A DNA stretch of 64,000 bases, from contig JAJXWH010000018.1 of NCBI GenBank assembly GCA_021781745.1, positions 1 through 64,000 of the forward strand, given 5' to 3'. The notes beneath the pieces were generated by a model. The model had not been told where the DNA came from and did no database searches. It saw nothing but the letters and a program-made list of their open reading frames with translations. The stretch is from Bacillota bacterium. GTDB lineage: Bacteria; Bacillota; Clostridia; Clostridiales; Clostridiaceae. Positions 25,015 to 34,875 of this stretch are shown piece by piece. A program made the position numbers and the translations under genes. Position 1 is the first letter of the stretch; every line of letters starts with the position of its first letter.

Positions 25015-26199
25015 TTACATATTAGTATACATATAATCTCTTGTCATAGGAATATCATTGTTTATTCCTTTTGTTATTAAAATTTGATGAAGATCTATTA
25101 TTCCGTTATTAAACGTTGCTGCACAAGAGCATAAGTAAAGTTCCCACATTCTGGCAAATTCTTTATTGAACATTTGAGTTATCTCATCTCTGTTTTTATT
25201 AAAATTCTCTCTCCAACACAAAAGTGTTTTTATATAGTGTCTTCTAAGACTTTCAACATCTACTATATAGAATTTATGGTCACCGCAGATGTTTATTATT
25301 TCTCTAAGACTTGGTACAACTCCACCCTTAAAAATATACTTCTTGATCCAAGGATCGCCTGGATATTCTTTAAGTGCACTTATATGATGTAATAAAAATA
25401 CTCCTTGTGGTTTTAAAACCTCATCAACATTTTTCATAAACAACTCATAATTTTCTCTTCCTACATGCTCAATCATTCCAACACTAACAACCCTATCAAA
25501 CGACTTTCCACTCTTAGCCAAATCACGGTAATCCATGAGCTTTACTTCAAGCAAATTTTCGAGTTTTTCTTCTTTTATTCTTTCATTAAACTTTTTAAAT
25601 TGTTCTTCACTTAAAGTAATTCCAAGACCATGAACTTTATATTTCTTTGCTGCTTCGATTAAAAGAGAACCCCATCCACATCCTATATCTAAAAGGCTCA
25701 TTCCTTCTTTAATATTAAGTTTTCTTAATATATGATTAATTTTATTTATTTGAGCATCATGCAAGCTATTATTATCAGAATTAAAATATCCGCATGAATA
25801 AGACATAGTATCATCCAGCCAAAGGCTATAGAAATTATTTCCTATGTCATAATGAGATTGAACTTCACTTTTTTGATTTTTAGCTGAACTTGATGTAAAA
25901 AGTAAATTTTTAAGGGATTTCGTATCCGCTGTAAATTTATCCATCTGACTAAGAAATAAATTTAATACGGTAAATAAATCTCCAGTTATTTCGATATCGC
26001 CTCTCATATAAGCTTCTCCAAGTGCTAAGGATGTACTCTTAAGCAATTCAGTTTTACTTATTTCATTCCTAACTATTATCTGAAATTGTGGTGCACCTTT
26101 TCCTATAATATATTCTTCATTATCTTGAAACCTAACACGAAAGGGTATATCATCAAACTTCTCTAAATATTTAATATAAAAGCTGTTTATTATACTCAT
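25015..26199 (-). CDS. cfa: Cyclopropane-fatty-acyl-phospholipid synthase
   Basis: A 394-aa S-adenosylmethionine-dependent enzyme adding a methylene bridge to unsaturated acyl chains of membrane phospholipids. Diagnostic segments are QSHYDIGNNFYSLWLDDTMS, the SAM-binding LLDIGCGWGSL (about residue 170), and VGMIEHVGRENY. Length matches the family. An ATG at 26241 adds 14 residues without a ribosome binding site; the ATG at 26199 follows GAGAGG by 9 nt. Cfa activity is typical of stationary-phase and solvent stress in clostridia. Confidence 0.92.
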   Translation of the reverse strand: MSIINSFYIKYLEKFDDIPFRVRFQDNEEYIIGKGAPQFQIIVRNEISKTELLKSTSLALGEAYMRGDIEITGDLFTVLNLFLSQMDKFTADTKSLKNLLFTSSSAKNQKSEVQSHYDIGNNFYSLWLDDTMSYSCGYFNSDNNSLHDAQINKINHILRKLNIKEGMSLLDIGCGWGSLLIEAAKKYKVHGLGITLSEEQFKKFNERIKEEKLENLLEVKLMDYRDLAKSGKSFDRVVSVGMIEHVGRENYELFMKNVDEVLKPQGVFLLHHISALKEYPGDPWIKKYIFKGGVVPSLREIINICGDHKFYIVDVESLRRHYIKTLLCWRENFNKNRDEITQMFNKEFARMWELYLCSCAATFNNGIIDLHQILITKGINNDIPMTRDYMYTNM

Positions 26200-26331
26200 G
26201 CAATAACGCCTCTCTCTTTCATAATTTAAACACTGCTTCATTTATACTATTTTAAAATTCTAAATATACCTTATGATTTAGTGATTAAATTTATTTCTAT
26301 CTATTCATATTCTCAGGATTTACATATTCTT

Positions 26332-27693
26332 CTAAGAATATACCCTTTCTTTATTTGCAAACAAATTTTCTTTATACTTTCCTGATAGGTAATAAAGCAT
26401 ACCACAAATGCTAGTAAATGCATAAGTAATTAAAATGGCATACCATATTCCTTTAAGTCCCATACTGCTTTGAGACATGAAATCAGACAAAGGGATTCTT
26501 AGGAGTAATAAAGAAGCTGCTGATATTATCATGGTTATTGTTGTTTTTCCTGAGCCATTTATAATTCCACTAGTTATATAACTTACACTAAATATAATGT
26601 ACCCTATAGCATTAATTCTTAAATACGATGAGCCTATATCTAGCACCTGAAAATCTCTTGCAAATACTAAAAGAATTTCTTCAGGAAAGATTTCAATTAA
26701 TATTGATATTAATGCTATTGAACAAAAAATTATAATTACTCCCCATTTAAATATCTCTTTAATTCTTTCCAATTTATTTCCACCAATATTTTGACTTGTT
26801 ATGACTGATACTGCTGTCCCAACCGCCATACATGGCATTATTGCTAAATAGTCAACCTTACTTGCTGCACCATATGCTGCAATAGCATCAGCTCCAAATC
26901 TACTTATAAAAGATGTTATAAAGATAAGACTAATTGGCATTAGGCACTGTTGTATTGTAGAAGGCATTCCTATCTTAAATATTTCTGCAATTATCATTTT
27001 GTCTAAATTAAACCTTTTAGGGAGCATATCTACCTCAAATTTTTTTCTCTTTAAATATATTATAGCTATCAAAATTGCAACAAACCCTGAAATAAGAGAT
27101 GCTATTGCCGCTCCATTCAATCCAAATTTCATTATGAAAATTGGGTCTAATACTGCATTTATGATGGTAGATACCACCAAAAAAATTACTGGTGTTTTAG
27201 TATCTCCCATCCCTGAAAGAACGGAATTAATAACATAGTACATGTAATTAAAAAATGTAGCAAAAAGTAAAATTTCTAGATAACTAGATGCCATATTGAA
27301 TATTTCACTTGGAGTTCCCATTAGTATTAGCAATTCATTTTTAAATATAAACACTAATCCTATAAGCACTATCGCTATAATAGAAAACATAGAAAAAGAT
27401 GTTTCTATTATTTTATTAATTGATTTAAAATCTTTTGCACCGTAATTTCTAGATATTAATATAGATACTGCTGAAGTTGAACCTGATGCTATAGAGATAA
27501 GAATAAATATAATTGGAAAGCTTACCGAAGAAGCTGCCATAGCATCTTTTCCAAGCAAATTTCCTATCCAAATTGTATTTATTATAGTGTAACCCATTGT
27601 TAAAAATAGTCCTATTACCATTGGTACTGCGAATCCCAATATATGTTTTCTTATATCTCCAATAGTAAAATCATTCCCTGTATTTTTTCTCAA
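26332..27693 (-). CDS. MATE family efflux transporter
   Basis: A 453-aa integral membrane protein with about twelve hydrophobic segments. MATE-like features include GLFLTMGYTIINTIWIGNLL in the first helix and VISTIINAVLDPIFI-type segments (here VVSTIINAVLDPIFI). It is likely a cation-coupled drug or metabolite exporter of the DinF/NorM superfamily; the substrate is unknown. The start is TTG, with a strong AAGGAGGAG site. It stands alone, about 100 bp after the MalT-like regulator gene. Confidence 0.9.
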   Translation of the reverse strand: MRKNTGNDFTIGDIRKHILGFAVPMVIGLFLTMGYTIINTIWIGNLLGKDAMAASSVSFPIIFILISIASGSTSAVSILISRNYGAKDFKSINKIIETSFSMFSIIAIVLIGLVFIFKNELLILMGTPSEIFNMASSYLEILLFATFFNYMYYVINSVLSGMGDTKTPVIFLVVSTIINAVLDPIFIMKFGLNGAAIASLISGFVAILIAIIYLKRKKFEVDMLPKRFNLDKMIIAEIFKIGMPSTIQQCLMPISLIFITSFISRFGADAIAAYGAASKVDYLAIMPCMAVGTAVSVITSQNIGGNKLERIKEIFKWGVIIIFCSIALISILIEIFPEEILLVFARDFQVLDIGSSYLRINAIGYIIFSVSYITSGIINGSGKTTITMIISAASLLLLRIPLSDFMSQSSMGLKGIWYAILITYAFTSICGMLYYLSGKYKENLFANKERVYS

Positions 27694-27778
27694 TTTTATC
27701 TCCTCCTTATAAATAAGTAATATTTCTAATTACATTTTATAAATTTAAGAAGATATTTAAATCACCCACAAGTATGAA

Positions 27779-27811
27779 TAAAAAGGGTGATTTATTTTAT
27801 CACCCTTTAAT
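27779..27811 (-). terminator. Terminator of the MalT-like regulator gene
   Basis: Stem AAAGGGTGAT/ATCACCCTTT with a short AT loop and T-run on the minus strand. The stop codon of the regulator (27800-27802) lies inside the hairpin. Confidence 0.82.
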
Positions 27812-30481
27812 AATTCCTAATTCACTTGCCTTCGCCAGAGCCTCTGTCCTACTATGAACATCTAGCTTTGTATATATATTTAGTAGATGTGTTTTTACTG
27901 TATTTACTGATACATATAATGTATTTGAAATTTCTAGATTGGTCAATCCACTCTGTAAATACTTAAGGATTTCCATTTCTCTTGAACTTAATATTTCATT
28001 TTTTTCATCCACTTTTTGACTTGTATTATTTTCCTCAAAATTAGCAATTATTTTGCTAAGAAATATTTTAGACTCTTCTTTTAGACTATCTTGTAATTTA
28101 TCTTTTAGCTTAAATATAATATTTTTTAAATTATCGCCTTCATTTAGAAACATTCTCAAATAATTCTCCTCGGTTGAAATGTTAATTGCTTCTATTAAGC
28201 TTTCTAATGCTTCCTGCATAGCATTGTTCTTTCCATGTATAATACTTTTTAAAATTAATACTTCAGCTACTATTTTATGAATCCTTTTAGTTTTAAAATC
28301 ATTACAAAGGCTCTCCGCTAGTTTCTCTCCTTTTTCCAAATTATTACTCAAAACATAATATCGTAACTTAGTTACATAATAATATACATGTTCTATATTG
28401 TATTTTGTTGATTTATTAAAAATTCCATTATCTAACCGTTCTTCAAAACCTTTCAGATTTCCGCTTCTTAAATAAATATTTTGCCTTATAACTTCAAGAT
28501 CTACACTTGTATCGAATAATTTAGAATTTTCTACTATATTTTCAGCTTTCTTAATATACTCCATAGCCTGCTCTGTGTTATGATCTATAAAAAATACTTC
28601 TGCTAAAATCATATAACTTTTACACAATACCCAATTAACTTCTCCCTTTTTACCAAGTTCAATAGCCCTTTTTACATACTCTAGAGACTTACTTATATTA
28701 TTCCATTCATAATTTATTTCCGCTAAATCATTATAAATAACTCCTGCAATAGGTATTCCTTCTGAATTTCTACAATTAAGATACTCAAGAAATTTCATAG
28801 ATTGATTTTCAGCTTCATAAAGTCTGCCTCGAAACATTTTAGATATAATTGTGCTTCTATTAGACATAATAGCAATGTAATAGTTATTTATATTTTTACT
28901 AATTTCAAGAGCTTCATTAAAGTAATCTAAAGCTTTAAGGAACTCTCCTTCATAAATATATGCAGTTCCCTCTAATAAAGCCGCTACTGCTTCTAAAAGC
29001 TTATGTTTATCTTCAAAATCTTTTGCCCTTTTTAAATATTCTATAGTCTTTTTGCCTTCCTTTTCCAGTACGGAGATCATAGCTCTTACAATCATTATTT
29101 CCTTTTTGTAAACGTATATATCATCATTTTTATTATGTATTTTTAAAAGTTCTTCAATACGATTTAAATAGAACTTAGCATCTTCGCTATTTCCGTTAGC
29201 AGCTGTATACCATGCAGCATTAATACAAAGTCTTAAATTATTATGAAATTTAGACTTCGGAATAGCCATATACCACTCATAAACTTTTTTCATTTCACCA
29301 CGAAACATTAAATCCATATCAATTTTTTCTATTATAAATATTGCTTCATCGTAATTTTTAGCTTTCAAATAAAAATTTATTGCTTGAGAATAAAATTCAT
29401 TACTTTTATACCATTGTGCAGCAGAATTATAAATATCAAATAAATTATTTACCATATGGGTATCTCTTCTATTTCTCAAAAAATCTTTAAATAAATGGTG
29501 ATATCTATACCATTCTTTAATTTCATCTAATGATATAACAAATAGATTTTCAGTATCTAATTTCTCCAAAAGGAGCTGACTATTTTTAATATTTACAATA
29601 TGATTGCATAGTTCACTATTCATTTCATCTAATATTGATGTTTTCATTAAAAATTCTTGCACTTCCTGATCTAGTAAGTTAAATACCTCTTCCATTAAAT
29701 ATTCTAAAACAAATTTATGATCACCATTGAAGTACTTTATAATGTTTTCCTCATCATTATTATTTTTCAAAGAAATTGCTGCCATTTGAAGTCCTGCCGC
29801 CCAGCCTTCTGTCCTCTTTTTTAATGTCTTTACAACATTATTAGATATATCTACTCTCATAACTTCCCTGAAGAACATCTCTATTTCTTCCTTATCAAAA
29901 GATAAATCTTTTTGACATAATTGAAGCAGGCAATCTGTTGCTCTAAGTCTTGCTAGTCCAATTTCAGGAATAACTCTGCTCAATATTATGATATGAACAT
30001 TTGGAGGCATATTTCTTATAAAATACTTCAATCCCTGATATATTTGCTCATCTCTAACTAAATATAAATCATCTAATACAATAAATAACTCCTTCTCTAG
30101 CTTGCAAAGATCGTTTATAATTACTGATATTATTTCCATTTCAAAATCATATTTAAATTTAAAAGAATTAATTGCTAAAAAGGAATTTTCCACAATTCCT
30201 TCTTGTACTTCATTAATTGCATAAAGCATATACTTCCAAAAAATCAAAGGATTACCATCTCTTTCATCTAGTGATATCCAAGATACTAAATATTTATCCT
30301 TAACCTTAAAATTTATCCAAGAAGATATTAATGTACTTTTACCAAAGCCAGCTGGAGCAGTAACTAATGTGAGCTTGTAATTTATAGCTTCATTTAATTT
30401 ATCAAATAAAGCTTCTCTTTTTACTAATTTATCTTTTACCTTAGGAATATTTATCTTACTTTTAATAAAACCTTTATCCAT
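27800..30481 (-). CDS. MalT-like LuxR-family ATP-dependent transcriptional regulator
   Basis: An 893-aa STAND/LAL regulator. The Walker A APAGFGKST is at 42-50 and a Walker B-like LFIVLDDLY is near 133. The central 400 residues are helical TPR-like repeats (YNEALEISKN-type units). The C-terminus is a LuxR HTH, LSSREMEILKYLQSGLTN to VSVNTVKTHLLNIYTKL (about 828-875). It probably activates transcription when an inducer binds the TPR region; the target is not shown, although the adjacent MATE gene is a candidate. Confidence 0.9.
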   Translation of the reverse strand: MDKGFIKSKINIPKVKDKLVKREALFDKLNEAINYKLTLVTAPAGFGKSTLISSWINFKVKDKYLVSWISLDERDGNPLIFWKYMLYAINEVQEGIVENSFLAINSFKFKYDFEMEIISVIINDLCKLEKELFIVLDDLYLVRDEQIYQGLKYFIRNMPPNVHIIILSRVIPEIGLARLRATDCLLQLCQKDLSFDKEEIEMFFREVMRVDISNNVVKTLKKRTEGWAAGLQMAAISLKNNNDEENIIKYFNGDHKFVLEYLMEEVFNLLDQEVQEFLMKTSILDEMNSELCNHIVNIKNSQLLLEKLDTENLFVISLDEIKEWYRYHHLFKDFLRNRRDTHMVNNLFDIYNSAAQWYKSNEFYSQAINFYLKAKNYDEAIFIIEKIDMDLMFRGEMKKVYEWYMAIPKSKFHNNLRLCINAAWYTAANGNSEDAKFYLNRIEELLKIHNKNDDIYVYKKEIMIVRAMISVLEKEGKKTIEYLKRAKDFEDKHKLLEAVAALLEGTAYIYEGEFLKALDYFNEALEISKNINNYYIAIMSNRSTIISKMFRGRLYEAENQSMKFLEYLNCRNSEGIPIAGVIYNDLAEINYEWNNISKSLEYVKRAIELGKKGEVNWVLCKSYMILAEVFFIDHNTEQAMEYIKKAENIVENSKLFDTSVDLEVIRQNIYLRSGNLKGFEERLDNGIFNKSTKYNIEHVYYYVTKLRYYVLSNNLEKGEKLAESLCNDFKTKRIHKIVAEVLILKSIIHGKNNAMQEALESLIEAINISTEENYLRMFLNEGDNLKNIIFKLKDKLQDSLKEESKIFLSKIIANFEENNTSQKVDEKNEILSSREMEILKYLQSGLTNLEISNTLYVSVNTVKTHLLNIYTKLDVHSRTEALAKASELGIIKG

Positions 30482-30545
30482 TTCTTATACATCCTTTAAA
30501 ACTATAATTACTAATATTTTACTACTAAATATATACTTATTCCAT

Positions 30546-30595
30546 AAAAACAAGTAGTAGAGAATCCATATTTTAATGATATTCTCTACTACTTG
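30546..30595 (-). terminator. Terminator of hsp18
   Basis: A 15-bp perfect stem, CAAGTAGTAGAGAAT with its complement (30551-30565/30581-30595), followed by T5 on the minus strand. Confidence 0.92.
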
Positions 30596-30671
30596 CAATA
30601 AGTTACTAATATATATAATATGAAACTCTTAAAAGGACAACTAGAATTGGGGTTAAATAATTTATATTTGT

Positions 30672-31121
30672 CTATTGAATTAAAATTCTATTGTCTTCTT
30701 TAATTGCTTCATTTGATTTTGGTAAAATAATTTGTAATTCACCATTTTCAAATCTTGCAGAAATTTTTGATTTATCAACATTTTCTACGCGGAAGGCTCT
30801 TGATATTTGTCCATAAGTTCTTTCTCTTCTAATATAATTATCTTTTTCTTCATTAATTTCTTCATTTCTCTTTGCAGAAATAATTAGTGTATTGTCTCTA
30901 TATTCAAGATTTATATCTTCTTTACTAACACCTGGTAATTCCGCAGATACTAAGTATTCATTTTGGGTTTCTCTTATATCTGCATTGAATTTTTGATTAT
31001 TTCCAAAACCAAAGCTCATTGGTGAAAAGAAATCATCATCAAAAAATCCATTAAAGAAATCGTCAAATGAACCTCCCTTCCTATCTAAACTATTAGTTCT
31101 AAAAGGTATCAATCCAAACAT
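30672..31121 (-). CDS. hsp18: Hsp20 family small heat-shock protein
   Basis: A 149-aa alpha-crystallin-type chaperone holding unfolding proteins. The N-terminal FDDFFNGFFDDDFFSP is typical of clostridial Hsp18. The crystallin domain runs about 43-140 (ELPGVSKEDINLEYRDNTL, then AFRVENVDKSKISARFENGE). The final ILIQ supplies the IxI-type oligomerisation motif. Single-gene transcript with a CtsR-type operator in its promoter and a strong terminator. AAGGAGG precedes the ATG. Confidence 0.95.
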   Translation of the reverse strand: MFGLIPFRTNSLDRKGGSFDDFFNGFFDDDFFSPMSFGFGNNQKFNADIRETQNEYLVSAELPGVSKEDINLEYRDNTLIISAKRNEEINEEKDNYIRRERTYGQISRAFRVENVDKSKISARFENGELQIILPKSNEAIKEDNRILIQ

Positions 31122-31185
31122 ACTAAAACCTCCTTAAATTATTATATATTTTGTTATTACATTTGTTATTTGTATTTACAAGTTA

Positions 31186-31215
31186 ATTATATCCAAAAGG
31201 TCAAAGAAGGTCAAA
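31186..31215 (-). promoter_or_regulatory. hsp18 promoter overlapped by CtsR operator
   Basis: On the minus strand: TTGACC (31214-31209), 17-nt spacer, TATAAT (31191-31186). On the plus strand, 31199-31215 reads GGTCAAA-GAA-GGTCAAA, the exact CtsR heptad direct repeat with a 3-nt spacer. It covers the -35 box and spacer, so CtsR should block RNA polymerase until heat stress. Confidence 0.92.
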
Positions 31216-31334
31216 GTTTATTTTTGTTTTTATTTTTTTCTTTAATTATATATTTTGCAATTAAAATAAATTAGCTATTCTTTATTAGTTTTCTCTCTTA
31301 TTTTCTTCACTTTTCGTATTATTTTAAAATTTCA

Positions 31335-32525
31335 TTACTTTTCATAGTTTATAATAGTGTTAACTATATATTCCTTTTGATCTTTACTCAATTCTGGAAA
31401 TATTGGTATTGCAAAAGTTCTATGAGATAAATATTCAGCTATTGGCATATCTCCTTCTTTATATCCCAAATCCTTATATACTTTTTGTAAATGCATCGGT
31501 ATTGGATAATAAACTCCAGTGCTTATACCTTTTTCTTTTAATCTATTAATGACATCATCTCTGTTTTCCGATTGGACCACGTACATATTGTATGCAGATT
31601 TACCTTCAACTATTACTTTTGGCAGTGTTAGCGACGTTTTCTTTAATTTTTCATCATACATTTTGGCATTTTGCCTTCTTATCTTATTCCAATTGTCTAT
31701 ACAACGTAATTTAATTCTTAAAATCGCTGCTTGAATTGTATCTAATCGCGAATTAAAGCCAATTAAATAGTTATAGTACTTTAATGGATTATATACTGTA
31801 TCGTCATGTTCTTCTGAAGAATTAATCTCTTCATTTATTTTATTTAATAAATTATAAGCCCTTTGCCCATTCTCGCCACTTCCATGAGTTCTAAGTGCCA
31901 TAACAATTGTAGCTAAGTTATCATCAGATGTTGTTATAATTCCACCATCACCTGCACATCCAAGGTTTTTAGTTGGAAAAAACGAAAAACATCCTATATC
32001 TCCTATAGTTCCAACTTTTTTCTCTTTATACTCAGCACCAACTGCTTGAGCTGCATCTTCTATAACTTTCAAGTTATACTTTTTAGCAATAGCTATTATT
32101 TCATCCATCTTTGCTGATTGTCCAAAGATATGAACCGGCATAATTGCCTTTGTTTTTTCAGTAATCTTTTCTTCTATCTTTGATGGGTCAATATTATAAG
32201 TATCTTTTTCTACATCTACAAAAACAGGAGTAGCTCCTACAGCGGAAATACTTTCTGCTGTAGAAAAAAATGTAAATGGCGTTGTTATTACTTCATCACC
32301 TTCTTTAATTCCACAAGCTATAAGTGCAATAACTAAAGCATCTGTTCCGTTTCCAACTGATATTGCATATCTAGCTCCAACATATTCTGCAAATTCATTT
32401 TCAAATTCTAATACATCTTTTCCCATAATATAGTTTGCTGATGTAAGCACTTCGCTTACGGCTTTCATTACTTTTTCCTCAATTGTTTTATATTGAGCTT
32501 TTAAATCTACTAATGGAATATTCAC
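31335..32525 (-). CDS. DegT/DnrJ/EryC1/StrS-family aminotransferase
   Basis: A 396-aa PLP-dependent sugar aminotransferase. Family marks are VPLVDLK-type start ([10 protein letters not shown]), the [13 protein letters not shown] cofactor region, [10 protein letters not shown], the Asp in [13 protein letters not shown] and the Schiff-base Lys in [16 protein letters not shown]. These enzymes aminate keto-sugars for glycan or antibiotic sugars; the substrate is unknown. A GTG at 32564 lacks a ribosome binding site; the GTG at 32525 follows GAGGGAG and is preferred. Close to a second, more distant paralogue (34876-36051), but with its own upstream region. Confidence 0.88.
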   Translation of the reverse strand: MNIPLVDLKAQYKTIEEKVMKAVSEVLTSANYIMGKDVLEFENEFAEYVGARYAISVGNGTDALVIALIACGIKEGDEVITTPFTFFSTAESISAVGATPVFVDVEKDTYNIDPSKIEEKITEKTKAIMPVHIFGQSAKMDEIIAIAKKYNLKVIEDAAQAVGAEYKEKKVGTIGDIGCFSFFPTKNLGCAGDGGIITTSDDNLATIVMALRTHGSGENGQRAYNLLNKINEEINSSEEHDDTVYNPLKYYNYLIGFNSRLDTIQAAILRIKLRCIDNWNKIRRQNAKMYDEKLKKTSLTLPKVIVEGKSAYNMYVVQSENRDDVINRLKEKGISTGVYYPIPMHLQKVYKDLGYKEGDMPIAEYLSHRTFAIPIFPELSKDQKEYIVNTIINYEK

Positions 32526-32605
32526 TTTTCTCCCTCTCTCATTTCTTAGAAATATATTTATCACATATTTAGCTTTTAAAATAATTACTTCTTTAAATTA
32601 GATAT

Positions 32606-33766
32606 TTACTTTAACACTTTAAACATGCAGGTTTTTGTTGTTATTGATATGCTGCCATTTTTTTTAATATAATCTTTTAAATAATTTGTGAAATCTTTTT
32701 TTCTTTCTCCAACAAGTATTGTGCTTCCTTGAATTGTTGAAGCTTTATATGAAACTACTGGTTCCGCCTCATCTACTATTATTTTTCCATCTAGAATTTC
32801 AACCTCTATCTTACTAAAATATTTTTCAAGTATTCCTCTGCCATGTTCTAAGTCAAATCTTTCTGAATAACCATTGTTGTCTAACCCTGAATCAGGTGCA
32901 AAATTTTCTGCAAGCCTATTTAATTCCTTCATTGATTCACTAGAATTAGCTGTCACATAAAATACTCCACTAGGCTTTAATACTCTTTGTATCTCAGCTA
33001 GAGCTTTTTCTATATCAGGAATAAAATAAATCATATGTTGTGCAATGATTATATCAAAAGTTTCATCATTATAAGGTATATTTTCAGCATTAATTTCTTC
33101 ATATTTAAAATTGTGTTGTACATCCTTTAATCTATTTTTTGCAATTTTCATCATACTTTTAGAAAAATCTGATAAAGTAATATTTAAAGTATTATCTATA
33201 TGGTCTTTATTCTTAAACCAAAGCTTTCCTGTTCCACATCCAAGTTCCAATACATTTGCATTTATTGAAAAGTTTATCTGATTAAAACACCATTTATCAA
33301 AATCTATATTATTTATATTATAGCTGTGAAGATTACTTCTAATATTTAAGTTCTTATCACTTTTATATTGTTCCCTGACTCTACTTTCCATATTAGTCAC
33401 CTTAATAATATCAATTAAATTGTTTGTATCTAAGAAACCATTTTTCTTTGCAGTATTTTGCGCCTTATTAAAAACATCAATTACTGCCTCAATATGCTTC
33501 TTCTTCTCTTCTAAAGCTTTCTTTTGAATACTTATCATACTTTCTAAGTTTTCTCCACTTTCATGTAAGATATGGCTTATTTCATTTAAAGACAAACCAA
33601 TGAATTTTAGGGTTGTAATCTGCTGAAGCTTCAATAGATCTTCTTCACAATAAATTCGATATCCTGAATCAGTTTTTTCACTAGGCTTAAGCAATCCAAT
33701 TTTGTCATAATGAAGTAATGTTTTCACGGTTACTCCTGATCTTTTTGCAAACTCGCCAATTTTCAA
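32606..33766 (-). CDS. MerR-family regulator fused to a SAM methyltransferase
   Basis: A 386-aa two-part protein. Residues 1-110 are a MerR winged helix and dimerisation coil (MKIGEFAKRSGVTVKTLLHY, then GLLKPSEKTDSGYRIY). Residues about 150-310 are a class I methyltransferase with VLELGCGTGKLW, ITLSDFSKSM and RVLKPSGVFYVTANS. In most MerR proteins the C-terminus binds an effector, so here the SAM domain may sense a metabolite or modify one. A MerR-type promoter precedes its own gene and a second precedes the aminotransferase at 34876-36051. Confidence 0.88.
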   Translation of the reverse strand: MKIGEFAKRSGVTVKTLLHYDKIGLLKPSEKTDSGYRIYCEEDLLKLQQITTLKFIGLSLNEISHILHESGENLESMISIQKKALEEKKKHIEAVIDVFNKAQNTAKKNGFLDTNNLIDIIKVTNMESRVREQYKSDKNLNIRSNLHSYNINNIDFDKWCFNQINFSINANVLELGCGTGKLWFKNKDHIDNTLNITLSDFSKSMMKIAKNRLKDVQHNFKYEEINAENIPYNDETFDIIIAQHMIYFIPDIEKALAEIQRVLKPSGVFYVTANSSESMKELNRLAENFAPDSGLDNNGYSERFDLEHGRGILEKYFSKIEVEILDGKIIVDEAEPVVSYKASTIQGSTILVGERKKDFTNYLKDYIKKNGSISITTKTCMFKVLK

Positions 33767-33788
33767 TTCATTCCCCCCTCATAAAGTT

Positions 33789-33819
33789 ATTCTAATCCAC
33801 TACCTTAGGGTAGAGTCAA
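33789..33819 (-). promoter_or_regulatory. MerR-type promoter of the MerR-methyltransferase gene
   Basis: On the minus strand: TTGACT (33819-33814), a 19-nt spacer, TAGAAT (33794-33789). The spacer contains the dyad CTACC-CTAA-GGTAG (33813-33800). A 19-bp spacer with a central dyad is the hallmark of MerR-activated promoters, so autoregulation is likely. Confidence 0.85.
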
Positions 33820-33957
33820 CCCTAAAATTTAAAAAGAAAATCCCTCTCATAATTTTTCATTAAATCTAATTAATTGTAAATTTTAACTATTTTATACTTA
33901 TCCCCTTATTTTTCCTCAGATAATTTCGATAAAATAAATAAAGGGGGGTTTTTAATA

Positions 33958-34779
33958 ATGAGAAGTATAACTATAAATTCAAATCGAAATAACTTATTTC
34001 AAAACATTAGCATTAATACAGCTAACGGCAATAATAAAAACAAAAATACTGTAAATGGTAATTCTAGTGTTACTAATAAACAAGATAAAAAAGAAAGTGC
34101 CTTGATGCAAAATCTTCTAAAACAAAAACAGGAACTTAAGGAAGAAAAACAAGCATTAGCGACTAAAAAAATGGATGCAAAAGAAAAAAAAGTGAAAATG
34201 GATGAATTGAACAAAAAAATAAAGGATATCGATGCTCAGATTCAACAGCTAAAGATTCAAGAAAAGCAAGAAGAACTTCAAAAGCAACAAGATGAAATTT
34301 CAAAGAAAAAAGCTGAAGAAGAAACATCTAGTAAAAATACTAATGAAACAAAAGAGGACGTAATAATTTCTGCTAGTTTAGGGGAACTTATTAAGATTAA
34401 TGGCTCACAAAAAACTATACATTTACTAAAGGATAGTAAAAATAGACAAAAAATAGAAGCTGAATATATCGAACCAAATGACATCCCAAACAGCTATGAT
34501 AATAATCGTTTATCACAAATAAGTGCAAGTATAGCCAATATAGATATGACTATTTCTAAAAAGATTGGTGATTTAAATAAGAGTGCTGAGCGTATTCAAG
34601 CTAAAACAGAATTAGCTCTTAAACAAATCAAGGATAACAAAGACAATGAAATAATTGCAGATCCAAACGACACCGATAATAATAAATTAGCTGAAGATTT
34701 AAAAGATAAAACTGATAGTAAATTAGCTACGGAATCTAATAATAATCCAGAGAATAATTCTAATGAAACTATAGTATAG
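33958..34779 (+). CDS. FlxA-like coiled-coil protein
   Basis: A 273-aa hydrophilic protein, one of only two plus-strand genes in the window. An Asn/Thr-rich N-terminus is followed by a long coiled coil at about 48-125 (LLKQKQELKEEKQALATKK, MDELNKKIKDIDAQIQQLKI). Low-complexity Asn/Asp-rich sequence forms the C-terminus. No signal peptide. The pattern resembles FlxA-like proteins of clostridia; function unknown. AAGGGGGG lies before the ATG, and the upstream sequence contains TTCGATAA, loosely like a sigma-D -10 element. Confidence 0.7.
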   Translation: MRSITINSNRNNLFQNISINTANGNNKNKNTVNGNSSVTNKQDKKESALMQNLLKQKQELKEEKQALATKKMDAKEKKVKMDELNKKIKDIDAQIQQLKIQEKQEELQKQQDEISKKKAEEETSSKNTNETKEDVIISASLGELIKINGSQKTIHLLKDSKNRQKIEAEYIEPNDIPNSYDNNRLSQISASIANIDMTISKKIGDLNKSAERIQAKTELALKQIKDNKDNEIIADPNDTDNNKLAEDLKDKTDSKLATESNNNPENNSNETIV

Positions 34780-34822
34780 CTTTCTCGTAATAAAATCCTG
34801 TTAAAATACTATGCCAGATTCA

Positions 34823-34858
34823 AAAAAACTAACAGCCCTCCCTGTGGTATGGGCTGTT
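34823..34858 (-). terminator. Terminator between convergent FlxA-like and aminotransferase genes
   Basis: Stem ACAGCCC/GGGCTGT (34832-34838 with 34851-34857). The minus strand shows a T-run (TTTTTTT) after it, ending the aminotransferase transcript. It may also serve the plus-strand gene. Confidence 0.82.
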
Positions 34859-34875
34859 TATATTTATGAAACTAA

